Below are positions 47,455 through 59,000 of a DNA stretch of 64,000 nt, piece after piece (the stretch's first letter is position 1; each line of letters begins with the position of its first letter). Under the pieces are notes generated by a model. It saw only the letters and a program-made list of their open reading frames with translations, was not told the origin of the DNA and searched no databases. Source of the stretch: Hemerocallis citrina (taxonomy: Eukaryota; Streptophyta; Magnoliopsida; Asparagales; Asphodelaceae). The position numbers were made by a program, and so were the translations under genes. The stretch lies in assembly GCA_017893485.1 (NCBI GenBank), contig CM030366.1, positions 102,932,953-102,996,952 on the forward strand, given 5' to 3'.

Positions 47455-50163
47455 TGTAGCGCCCCAAATTTCTAATATGAGAGCTTAGAAAATAAGTGGC
47501 GAAATCCCAGCAATCCACTTCAATAGAACAATAAACACCAACAACACCACTAACATTTTCTTTCTTTATTACAACAATTATTACAAATCACAGCGGAAGT
47601 CTAAACATCTCAACCCAAATATTTCTTTACATTTACAACTCAATAACCACACAATATGTCTTTACAAATTTTACACAAAACTAAATAGTCCAAATAGTCT
47701 AAAATGCAACATTAAGCATCCAACCTCCCACTCTAAGCAGTAACCTGCAACAAGTGAGGCTAGAGTTGAACCCTAACCCCCAAACTAAAGGGGTCAGCCA
47801 TAAAAATGGTGTGAGTGGCAACTAATCAAACAAATAACATAAATGAACATAAAACATAATATCCAACAAATAATAATCAACACTAAAGCATGAAGTAACA
47901 ACAAAGAATAAGGGGTGATACCAAAACCAAAAGCCAAGTGTGTGCCGGAAACAGGAAATCCAAATGCATAAAAGTGATTCAAGAAAACATCATGACTACA
48001 TGCTGACAACGATGACTACTCAGAGATGAAGATAAACTATGATAATTTGCCCATGTTTGATCATTCCGGAGATTGATCCCACATCACAGGTATTTTCCCT
48101 GGATAATTCAGGAGATCATCCCACATCTAAACATAGACTCATAACCACAATAATACCCCAAAAGCGTCGCCTCGACTCCGATCATTCCGTAGTTCAATCC
48201 CACATCTCAAGATAATTACTTGGATAATTCCGGAGAAATATCCCACATCTCAGGTTAACTACCTGGATAATTCCGGAGATAAATCACACATCTCAAGTTA
48301 ACTACTTGGATAATTCAGGAGACTAATCCTACATCAAAAGTCATACTGAGGTGCATAACTCATGTTCTCATTCGTCATGACACTACTAATGCCTGTCCTT
48401 ATTAGTTTGGGTTGCTGAACAAATCTCCTAGAGTAGTGTACCCTACCGGACTAAAAATCTGAATAACTGAAAATTCGCCTCAAAGGGCCTCAACAAATGA
48501 CTGAACAAATACCGGTATACTAGGGCCACGTACCTCTAGAGACTCAAGACAAATATCTGAGCAAATTCCACTTAACAAGTGGCTCAACAAAATATTTCCA
48601 AAATCATGTTCTTAATTGAACATCTCAAAAACCAATACTTAACTGAACATCTTAAAATCAAACACTGAACAATTATCTCAGAATCAAGTACTAAACAAAT
48701 GTCTCAAAATCAAACACTAAACAAAATATCTCAAATCAAATACGAAGATCCTACAGGACCAGTCGACTGTACAATGGACCAGTCGACTGTCCAGAGGACA
48801 TATCCCAACATTTTACGAAAATAATCTAAGGCATGACCAGTCGACTTACCCAAGAAGTCAGTCGACTGCCCCGAAAGAACCGAACAAAGTCACAAACAGA
48901 GGACCAGTCGACTGACCTCAGTCTAGGTCGACTGTCCCGAACAAATCTCAAGACTCAAAAATACACAGTAGGCTCGTACCAGTCGACTGCTCTGTAGGCC
49001 AGTCGACTGTCGGCTACAGATTTCCAAACAGAATAGATCTGAACACAAATCAAAACTAGAGTTTTCTAAAGATTTACTGATCACAAAATTAACTTGTATC
49101 CAGGCAATTAAACAACTCTCGATAATCTCCATCATGGGTACATTTCTCAATTAATCAATTACTCAAATTTTCATCTCCTCATGATCTTAATTCTTTAATT
49201 CTCCCATTAGGGTTTTTCTCAACAAAATGTCTTCCATAACTCAATCCAAATCTGATTTACAACCATAAGATCCAGGTGTTTACCATCTAATCACAACAAA
49301 ATTAATTCTTAATATGTTTCCCAACGATACGCTCTCATAGATCAACATATCCTCAATAAATCTTAATATTTCTCATTCATGATCCAAATATCAACCAAAG
49401 TTCTCATCCTCCATCTCAAATTAAAGATCCAAATCATATTTACAATGAGACTAACAAAATAATGGCATAATGATCACAAACAAGCATAACAAAGATCTTA
49501 CGTCATCTACCAATCAAAACAACCAAAACAAAGCAAAACAAAACAAACCAACTCACTTTTGATTTGAAGAAAATCCACAAAAGCTTCTCCTTGCTAGATC
49601 CAAGAATTCTCCTCTTGTTCCTCAAAGAAATCTCAATATTCTAAATATTGTGAATGATGGCTGGGAAAAGAATTTCCCTTATATATGCCGGATAGGATAT
49701 TAGGGTTTTCACCCAATTTGCAAAATAATCCTTTTAAGAGTACATCTTACATATATAATTGTATCCTTGAAAACTAAATCAAATATAATTTAAATTAGGG
49801 TCTAATAGAAAAATATGTTTCTAAACTTCAACAAATACTGATCGGAATGCCCAGAAATTATAATTTGCATTTTAACCCTTGAAATTGTCAATTTTGCAAA
49901 TAAGTCCTTCTTTTCTCAAAAATTGCAAATACGCATAATTAATTTCAGAAAAATCTGAAAAAATACTAAATAATTCTCAAATAATAAATAATGATTTTTC
50001 ATAAAGAAAACTTAATTTTCCAAACTTCTAAAAAGTCATTTGCACGTGTTTTGCACGTGTACCAAAGAATAAATTTCTTAGAAAACATTTATTAAATCCT
50101 CAAAAATCATTTAAATTCATTTTCAAATAATTAAAATAATATTTGAAAATACGGGGTTCTACA
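47455..50163 (-). mobile_element. 5' LTR of the inner element
   Basis: 2709 bp, same ends as the copy at 39806-42514. G-box pair at 50043-50048 and 50054-50059. The GTCGAC cluster is at 48758-49010. Transcription of gag-pol on the minus strand would start in this LTR. Confidence 0.93.
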
Positions 50164-50168
50164 GTTAT

Positions 50169-51150
50169 AGTCGATCGACTTACCAAGTCCGCTCACTTTT
50201 TGGCGATGAAACTCACTGCTTCGATGGACAAGTTGGCTGAGATGTATGTTGGTGAGATTGTCCGACTTCATGGCGTTCCTTCGACTATTGTGTCTGATCG
50301 AGATGCGCGGTTTACTTCGCATTTCTGGAGGAGTCTTCAGGCAGCTTTGGGTACCAAGACAGATTTCAGCACTGCTTTTCATCCGCAAACCGATGGGCAG
50401 ACCGAGAGAGTCAATCGTATTCTTGAGGATATGCTTCGGTGTTGTATACTAGACTTTGGAGTCAGTTGGGAAAGGCATTTACCTTTGGTGGAGTTTGCCT
50501 ACAACAACAGTTTTCAGGCTAGCATTGGGATGGCGCCGTACGAAGCTCTGTATGGCAGGAAGTGCAGAACTCCTGTTTGTTGGTATGAAGTAGGGGAGCG
50601 TCAGTTGTTTGGTCCTGAGCTTGTGCAGCTGACTTCTGAGAAGATTGTTCTGATCAGGAAAAGGTTAGTGGAAGCTCAGAGCAGGCAGAAAAGCTATGCA
50701 GACAACCGGAGAAGGGACCTTGAGTTTGAGGTTGGTGACTTCGTCTTCCTAAAGGTATCACCCAGCAAAGGTGTGGTTCGTTTTGGCAAAGGCGGGAAGT
50801 TAGCCCCGAGGTTTATAGGCCCGTATAAGATATTGAAAAGGATCGGGAAAACTGCTTACCGGCTTGAATTACCGGAAGAGTTGTCTCAGGTGCACAATGT
50901 CTTTCATGTGTCTATGCTGAGAGGTTATATTCCAGACCCGAGTCATCATTTGCCTGAAGTGCCGGAAGGTTTGCAGTTAGACCTGAATTACATCGAGTCT
51001 CCTGTTGAGATTGTTGACCGTAGGGAGAAAGTCTTGAGGAATAAGACGATACCGATGGTCAAGGTAGTCTGGAGAAACCACTTGGTTGAAGAGGCTACTT
51101 GGGAGTCTGAGGAGAGGATGTTGAAGGACTATCCTGAGCTTTTTGCTTGA
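50169..51150 (+). pseudogene. pol: Outer element integrase core and chromodomain (after the insertion)
   Basis: Continues the outer pol across the inner element: [24 protein letters not shown] (second Asp), [12 protein letters not shown] (Glu), [17 protein letters not shown], and a complete chromodomain ([25 protein letters not shown]) to TGA at 51148-51150. This part has no internal stop. With one GTTAT copy removed the frame joins at the codons for VIVDRL. Confidence 0.9.
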
Positions 51151-51240
51151 TTGCATTTTTTGTATCTTTTGTTCTTGTTGTATGTGTTGTGTTTTTTGTT
51201 TCTTCTCGCTCTTGATTGTAGTTCCGGGGACGGAACTATT

Positions 51241-51255
51241 CTAAGGAGGGAGTGC
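51241..51255 (+). other. Polypurine tract of the outer element
   Basis: CTAAGGAGGGAGTGC immediately before the 3' LTR start at 51256. Confidence 0.85.
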
Positions 51256-54200
51256 TGTAATACCCTGATTTTTCAATTAATGAAAAATTATTTATTTTGC
51301 ACGTGTTGTGCACGTGCAATATTTTTTTTGTTTGGATTATTTTATCATGATGTGTATAATTATTTAATATATTTTTCTCAAATTATTTGTATAAAAAGCC
51401 TTCTTTAAAAGCCTTATTTGATTTAACCAAAAAGCCTTTTCTTAAAAAGCCCAAAAGCATTTTTATTTTAATTATTTTTATAAAATTATTTTGGCCCAAA
51501 AAGAAAGCCCATGAATTAATTTATTTTAATTAAACTTATCATGTAGAAGACTTTTTAAAACAAAATTATTTTTATACAAATTAAGAATGTACAAATTTGG
51601 CCTAGTTGCATGCACGTGCACTACACGTACACGTGCAATGCACACTCACTTTGGATGGCCGGGTATCATTCTTTTTGGAGGGAGTTTTTGATTTTGGGTG
51701 TGGAGAACATGGTGGTAGTTTCAAGGAAGTGGGTAGTTCTTGTAACTTCTACTTTGATCTAAACCCTTCATCCAACAACCACCAAGACAATCTTGGCCCT
51801 CCATTCCCCTCATTTTTTAGTATAAATACCCCCCTTCTCATGGCTAATTTTTCATATGCAAAGTATAATCTCTAAGTTATAGTATTATTATTGTGTGAGT
51901 TATAAAAGATAAGAGATTGTGTGGGTGTTGTTACTTGGAGTGGTCGGCATCACCAAGGAAGCTTTCGGTTTGGAGCTTGAGGAAGCATTCGGCATTGGTT
52001 GGAGGCTTGGAGCTTGAGCGCTTTTGGCTAGGAGGTGGTGCTTTCATCTACAAGGATTTGATTGCTTTTGTTTGTGTTTCTCTCCAATTGAGGTGGGTAA
52101 AACATTTTATATTTCTAAAGTAGATCCATGCTAATTTTACACCCTTAAAGATGCATGAAAAATATTATGAAGAGCCCACTTAAATTGAGTAGTTAGCATG
52201 TGAATTGATTGAAATGTATTGATTAACTTATATGGCTCTAGTGTTAAGATTAAATTGTGTGTAGATTGCCCCATGTTTATTAGTGTGAAGTTGTGATAGT
52301 GATTAAATTAAATTAAGAGTGTTGTTATTATGATTAGAGACATAATGTACACTTGTTAATTGTGATAGATGGACCTTCATGTTGATATGAATGTGGACTA
52401 TGGAAATCATATGTGATGGTTGAATTAAGAACTAATATCAGTAAATTTTCTCCATGAAATTATTTAATAAAAAGACTAGTAGATTGATTATATGGCAATG
52501 TCGAAAATACAATAATGTATTTTAATAAATAAATTTTTGGGTCTTGTATGTGAAAAATACATTTCATTAGCACCAAAAAATTATATTATTTTACTGGTAT
52601 GAACTTTTATGACTGAGGATTTAATCTGGAAGTTTTTATAAAATTTTACCAAAGCAATAAGCAACTATGGCTATTTGAATGTCGAGTTATTTTCAAAACA
52701 GTACGAGTATAACATATAAGGAATTTTACTGGGTTTGTGACAACCCGAGCCAGTGGCTCAGGTGGTTTGGACCCCGGTTGGCTTCTCTGTGTCGCACGGT
52801 TCGAATCCCAGGCCGAACACTTCTTTTGTTGAATTACCCTAAAAAAAACAGTAAGCAGCGAACTCAGGGTATAAATATAGCCCAGTCGCTCTTATGACGT
52901 GATCGGCGATCGGCCTAGTGGTCGGAGCTCTGTGCTGTCTTGGTGTGGCGCCTGGTTCGATTCTTGCCTTCGGCATATTGGAAAAAATATTTTTTTTGGG
53001 TGTTTTTGAAGTCCAAAAATTATGAAATAAATATGGTAATTCTCATAAAAATACAAGGAATTTTATAAGAGTGATTTGGGTATTTTTAGAATGAAATACA
53101 ATATGGTTTGTGAATAAAAGGCATAAATGGAGCTTTGGTTATGAGATATACACTTGTGGATTTATAACTTATAAAGATAGGCTATTATAAAGTGATTGGC
53201 AAAAGTGCTTGTGGCGTGACATGATTTTATTTATTTTCATTATGAGTATTGTGCAAGATATGAAGTATGAAGGTTGGAATGTGATATTATGAAGTTGTAT
53301 TAATTCATGTATGGTTATGAAATTAAAACCATGATTTATGAAAGAGGAAAAGAAATTGTTGGCTATAAATATGAATTGTTTTCATTATGAACTCGTGAAT
53401 TAAAAGTATTCATTGTGGACTTGTGAATAAAGTGTAATCATGAATTGAAAAAGAATGAGTATAAAAACTCGACATGGAAATTGTCAGGAGTTAAAGATTG
53501 TGAAATGAAATTTGAAATAGAGTAGCTAAGTCTCCCCGGCATTGAGAAAAATGAATTGAATTGAAATTAGACCAAGGTTGGTCATGTTGAAACAAATGAA
53601 TAAGTCCGGTTGATGGAGAGGCTAACTCTAGTGATTATTTTGTTCATGATTTTTAAATAAAACTAAGGACTAGTACATAGTGGAGATGTGATGAAAGTAG
53701 AAGAAAAACATGAGTATGAGGGCCAACGGATAGCGGTGTGAGAGCGATTCACAGGTTGCCTGCTTGATGCGTCAAGACAGTGCGTGGGCGCTACTCCGGA
53801 ATTATCGTCCCGGTGGCGACGCTCGTGGGATGTTCGAGTGGCTATGGGTGGTGCCATTGTTCCATGGCGGAGGCTGAATTGTCCATAGGTTGCCTGCTTG
53901 ATGCGTCGTGACAGTGCGTGGGATTCCCCTCCAGGCTGCCTGGACATGGGCTCATAGATCATAGGACATCTAAGACACTACCGTAGTTACAGTAGTAGTT
54001 TAAAACATAACGGGGGATTGAACCCTATCAAGATGAAGAACGAATAAGGGCTTGCCCTCGGACCTATGTAGTATGGGATGCATAGAATCCGAACAAGTGT
54101 GCATTAGTGTCATGTAACATAATAAACTGCATTAAGGACTAAGTGCACAATCACAACACGACATCAATAGGGTAGTCCCTTTAGTTTGAAATGTGACAAG

Positions 54201-54544
54201 TTTGTGTTTGCTAAATATGAAATGTTAAGTTATACTATTTTCGGCAAAGCGAGGATGGCCGTGTATAATGTTCGTCGGTTGAATAAACTGACGTACCCAC
54301 AGTCTTATATGCAGGTAAATATCATGTTAAAGATTAAAGAGGATGGATGCTTAAAGATTTTATCATTGTTGTTTATTTCAATTGTTGTATTTTACTTCCG
54401 CTGTGCAAAAGAAAGATGTAATTATGATGTAAACTCTGATGTATGATGAAAAGTTTTTATTTCCCTGTAAAAGTGTACTAAAGAAAGTGAAAAGATCCTG
54501 TAGAACATCTCGAATTCAGTGTATTTGGGATTCGGGGCGTTACA
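51256..54544 (+). mobile_element. 3' LTR of the outer element
   Basis: 3289 bp, the same length as the 5' LTR and nearly identical. It carries the same G-boxes, TATA box (51822-51829) and tRNA-like pair (about 52744-52974). It ends GGGGCGTTACA. Confidence 0.93.
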
Positions 54545-56065
54545 GCCCGTGTTTCCCATACTTTGTTATACTGTTATACTGATTACCTGACTGCACACTT
54601 CCCTATAGGAAGGTGTACTCGGAGGAGGACCAATAGGTTCTGACTGTTACTGTTACTGATTACTTGACTGCACACTTTCCTATAGGAAGGTGTACTCGGA
54701 GAAGGACCACTAGGTTCTGACTGTTACTGCTACTGCTACTGTTACTGTTACTGATACCTAAGTACACTGCCCTATATGATTCCCCTACGAAATCTACAAA
54801 CGTAATTGTTTTGAATGTAGCAACCATGCGATAAAAGAATGGCGCATGAAGTGCTACCTAGCTAGTAATACACACAAGACTGTAAGAACCTAAGACTGAT
54901 ACTGTTGGACTGATACTGTTAGACCGAAACTGTTGGACTGACTCTGTTATACTGTTACACTGATATACTGAGCTTACTGTTACTGGACACTGTTAGTTGC
55001 CATATGACACTATACTGGACACATGTTAGTATACCATGCTAGTTGATTCTGCTATACCATACTATATCTGTTTCTGCTATTATTTAGATTGTTTAGTTTT
55101 TTCTATGTACTTGTATCCTACATTATAAGTGGCCCATAACTTGCAATTAACGGGTACTTGTTTTCTTTTTCCTTCTCCTGCAAATTATTGATTGCATATC
55201 AGGATGGTCGTTTGTTATTATTATTTGTTGCTTGAACTTGAATAAATTGTATTTGATACTTAGATTTATTTGTATTTGGGCTATATGACCCAGGATATTA
55301 TTAACTGTCCAGACTTGATTTATTTTGAGATTATATTATATTTTGGATTTCAAGTAAATTTCTGTTGATCTATTTAATTCAATTGTGCATGATTGGTTGA
55401 TTCTTTTGCTTCTGACTCTGATTATTTTGTGAGATGTTGTAAAGATTCTTGAACATCTTATGGATGATGAAAATCATTCACTGGGCCAATGTTACGTGCC
55501 CGTATTCCGTATTTTTAGGAAGCGGGGCGTGACATATTGCATCAATATATATAATAATGTACCCACTCAATTAGGTGCTGGATACCGGGTCGCAAGTACA
55601 GGGACTCAAGACAAGCAGGGCATCCAAGTGGAGTAGCAATGTACCTATCTACCATTAGAGCAGGTGCAGGAATATCAGAGTAGCGCAACAGAAGATTTGA
55701 GCTACAAGGCGCATCTCAGGAAAGCAGATTGACCACTTAGTGGAGTTCCAGTGGAAGATCAGCTGACTACCGATCTGAAGGACATGCGAATGTTTGAGTA
55801 GTATTTGTAATACTTTAATGTAATTTGTATTCCTTGTTCAAGGAAAAGATAATGAATGTAATTGATGATGTAATGATTTTATTTTGGCAATAAAAAGTTT
55901 TTAAATTTCTATGTTATTATCGTGTTGAGATACATTTGAAGGAAAAGATTTTGGTTTATGTCACGTATTTCCGGTAGTGGGATCTGGGGCGCTACACTAT
56001 CGTATGGCCCCTTCTCGCAATAGTAATAGATAGATAGATAGATATAAAAATAATTTCAAAATACA

Positions 56066-59000
56066 CGTAATATCCCGGTCGGATATTATATTTGTATTAT
56101 TATTATTTTTAAAATTAAAATATTTTTATGGAAATTTCTTGGTTTTACTAATAAAAGGTTATTTGTATATATACACTAGTAAGTATATATATGTATCGTA
56201 TCGGTTTTGTGCACTTGTACAAATCCTGTAAAATGCATTTTTGAGAAAATGTTTGTAAAATCTCAGGCTGATATTAAAAATTATTATTTTATTATTATTT
56301 TATTTTTATTTGCAGAATTGAAATATTTTTTATGGATATTACTCGGTTTTGTTAATAAACATTATCTATATGTATATACCAGTCTGTTTACATCTGTATT
56401 GTATCAAATTGGTACTGAAATCTTTCGAGCCGGTAATAAAATTATTTTTATTATTATTTCTAAATCAAAATATTTTTGGTAGAGATTATTCGTTTTAACT
56501 AATAAAAATTATCTGTATAGACTGATATAGGTACGTACATGTACCGTATCGATTTCGTACGTTTGTACGAAATCATGTAGTATGTGATTTTGGAAAAATA
56601 CCTCTTATTTTGATCAATCATGATCAAAATGAACGGTTAGAGATGAGTTTGGGTGTTGATTGTAATATAAAATTACAAATTGATTTCCAATTGCTGAACC
56701 ATGAGAAGAGTGACAAGTGGCTTCTTCCACACCCACATACCCATCTCCCCTTCTCCTATAAAAACCCCCCCAACCCTCTTTGGCCAGCCATAACCCTAGG
56801 GAAAATCCCTTTTCATTTGTTCCTTCATCCCATTTCCATCTCATCTCACTCCATCTCTTCTTCTCCTAGTTCTTCTACTTGTTTTCATTTAGAAAAAAAT
56901 GAGAAAAATAGAAAAGAAGAGAGATCAAATCAAGAGAAAAGAGTGGGTTCTCAAGGAAGGAGTGGAAAGAGCTAGCAAGTCCTTCCAACGATTTTTGGGT
57001 AGGGGTTTCTCTACTTTTATGCTTGTTTATTTATTTTTGTTGTATATTGTTAAGAAACTTGGACTAATTTCATGTGCATATGGTTATTATGGACTAGAAT
57101 AGAATGGCATGTGAAGATTGAAGTGGTCAAACACAAAATAACACCCTTAAGAATCAACCCTAACTAGTATGTGGTTAGAATTAATTTGTTATGCTAAAGT
57201 TGAAATCTTGAGCCCAAATTAATTAGAAAGGTTCTTGTATGTGTTATTATCATGTTCTAATTTTTATAGATTTTTCTGAGTTATTTTGATGGTTGAAACA
57301 AACCGTTTCCCCAAAACAGCGAAAGTTTAGTAAAAACAGCAACTTGCTGTTTTGGGTTAACTTTCGTAGTGTGTTCAACGGACCAAATTTGGAGTTCCTT
57401 ACGGAATTTGGAAAAGTGATCAACTAGGAAGTTGTAGTAGATATTCTCACCTTTCCAAAATTTCCTATTTGGTTGGATTCCGATAGCGGGGTAGGAGTTA
57501 TGGCTGTTACAAATCACAGCAGCCAGGTTTTGGGCTGAAGGCTCGCTGTCTAGACCGTTTGATGTTTTTTTACCTCTCACTTACTGAATTTGGAAAAGTG
57601 TTCAACTAGAGATTTGTAGTAGAGATTCTAACCTTTCCAAAATACCCTATTTGGTTAGACTCCGATAAGCGGAGTAGGAGCTATGGTTGTTACAAATCAC
57701 AGCAGCCAGCTCTTGGGCTGAAAGCTCAATGTTTAGACCGTTTGATGTTTTTTTATCTCTTACTTACTGAATTTGGAAAAGTGATAAAATAGAGAGTTGT
57801 AGTAGAGATTCTCAACTTTCCAAAATATTCTATTTGGTTAGATTCCAATAAGCGGAGTAGGAGTTATGGCTGTTACAAATCACAGTGGCCAGGTTTTGGC
57901 TGAAAGCTCGCTATTTAGATTGTTTGATGTTTTTGTACCTCTTACTTACTGAATTTGGAAAAGTGGTCAACTAGAGAGTTGTAGTAGATGTTCCCACCTT
58001 TTCAAAATTTCCTCTTTTGTTAGATTTTGATAAGTAGAGCAAAAGTTACAAGCTTTAGAAGTTTCAGCTTTTCTATTGAAAATCTGCAGTTTGGTTAACT
58101 TTTGAGTGTGTTCAAGTGACCAGATTTTGAGATCCTTACGGAATCTAAGAAAGTGGTCAACTAGAAAGTTTTAGTAGATTTTCTAACCTTTTCAAAATAT
58201 CTAGTTTCGTTAGATTCCGAAAAGTAGAGCAAAAGTTACAAACTTTCAAAGTTTCAGCTTTTCTGTGAAGAAATCTGCTGTTAGTTAATTTTTACGTATG
58301 TTCAAGTGACCGGATTTTGAGTTCCTTACGGAATCAGAAAAAGTGGTCAACTAGAAATTTGTAGTAGGTGTTCTCCCCTTTTTTAAAATGGCCTATTTTG
58401 TCGAATTTCGATCAGTATAGAAAAAGTTACGACCTTTACAAGTATTCGGCTTTATGCTGTCTTTTATTGTTCTTGAACTATGTTCACGGAGCGGGGAATT
58501 GAATTCCATAAGGAATCTGAAAAAGTTGTCAACTAGGAAGTTGTAGTAGATGTTCTTCCCTTTTCCAGAAAGTATAATTTCGTTGAATTTTGACAAGTAT
58601 AGCAAAAGTTATGAGATTGGAAAGTTTCAGCTTTTGGCTGTACTGTTATTCTTTGAAATGGTGTTTAACGGACCGGATTCTGAGTTCCTTACCGAATCTG
58701 AAAAAGTTTTCAACTTGAGAGTTGTAGTAGATGTTCTCACCTTTTTAAAAAGTCTAATTTTGTCAAATTCCGATAAGCGCAGCACTGTTTGCTCTAGGTT
58801 GTTAAAAGGCATTTTATGTCGCTTTTGTGTACTCATTGGTAGTATGCTTATATTAGGCTGTTAGAAGATTCTTTTGTTGCTTCCAATTATAAAAGATCAA
58901 GTTTTACTAGTGAGCATGTTACTTTGATTCTAGGTTGTTAGAAGACTTTATGTTGCTTCTATGTGATTCATCTGTCTCGTATGTAGCTTATTTGGCTCGT

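Larger units (their letters stand above)
39806..50163 (-). mobile_element. Inner Tekay chromovirus, structurally intact
   Basis: A 10,358-bp minus-strand element flanked by GTTAT (39801-39805 and 50164-50168). Removing it restores the [14 protein letters not shown] motif of the outer integrase. Its LTRs are 2709 bp each and differ at three sites by eye. It has primer site, gag, pol with chromodomain, and polypurine tract, with no disabling mutation apart from the gag/pol boundary stops seen as part of its layout. It is younger than the outer element and a candidate for current activity. Confidence 0.96.
32372..54544 (+). mobile_element. Outer Tekay chromovirus, complete but gag-pol defective
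   Basis: TGTAATACCC to GGGGCGTTACA with exact GCCCG duplications at 32367-32371 and 54545-54549 inside solo LTR B. The two 3289-bp LTRs differ at only three sites by eye. Order: 5' LTR, initiator-Met primer site, an extra ORF (35830-36255), gag, pol, polypurine tract, 3' LTR. The inner element interrupts integrase at 39806-50163. Without it the element is about 11.8 kb. Five in-frame stops and one frameshift disable gag-pol. Confidence 0.95.
30008..55534 (+). mobile_element. Solo LTR B (3349 bp without its insert)
   Basis: Segments 30008-32371 and 54550-55534. Starts TGTAACTCCG, ends GGGGCGTGACA. Flanked by CATTG (30003-30007) and TATTG (55535-55539), a 5-bp duplication with one C/T difference. 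It aligns with solo LTR A across its length: GGCAAGTAACTTGTA, GGGAAAGATCTAGTAGT, CACACTTCCCTATAGGAAGGTG, CTTATGGATGATGAAAATCAT. TATATATACTATCC near 30610 is the likely TATA region. Confidence 0.85.
26089..55996 (+). mobile_element. LTR C2 (about 4.4 kb without its insert)
   Basis: Segments 26089-30007 and 55540-55996. The start TACAACACCCTG lies directly after a polypurine tract and is a mutated TGTAATACCCTG. The end is CTGGGGCGCTACA. The last 400 bases align with C1 (GCAGGTGCAG, AAGCAGATTGACCACT, GGCAATAAAAA, CCGGTA). CTATAAAAACTTC near 26747 is a likely TATA box. Four diverged copies of the ~180-bp GATCAACTAG repeat lie at about 27930-28600. As it follows a polypurine tract, it is the 3' LTR of a mostly lost element. 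Confidence 0.75.
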
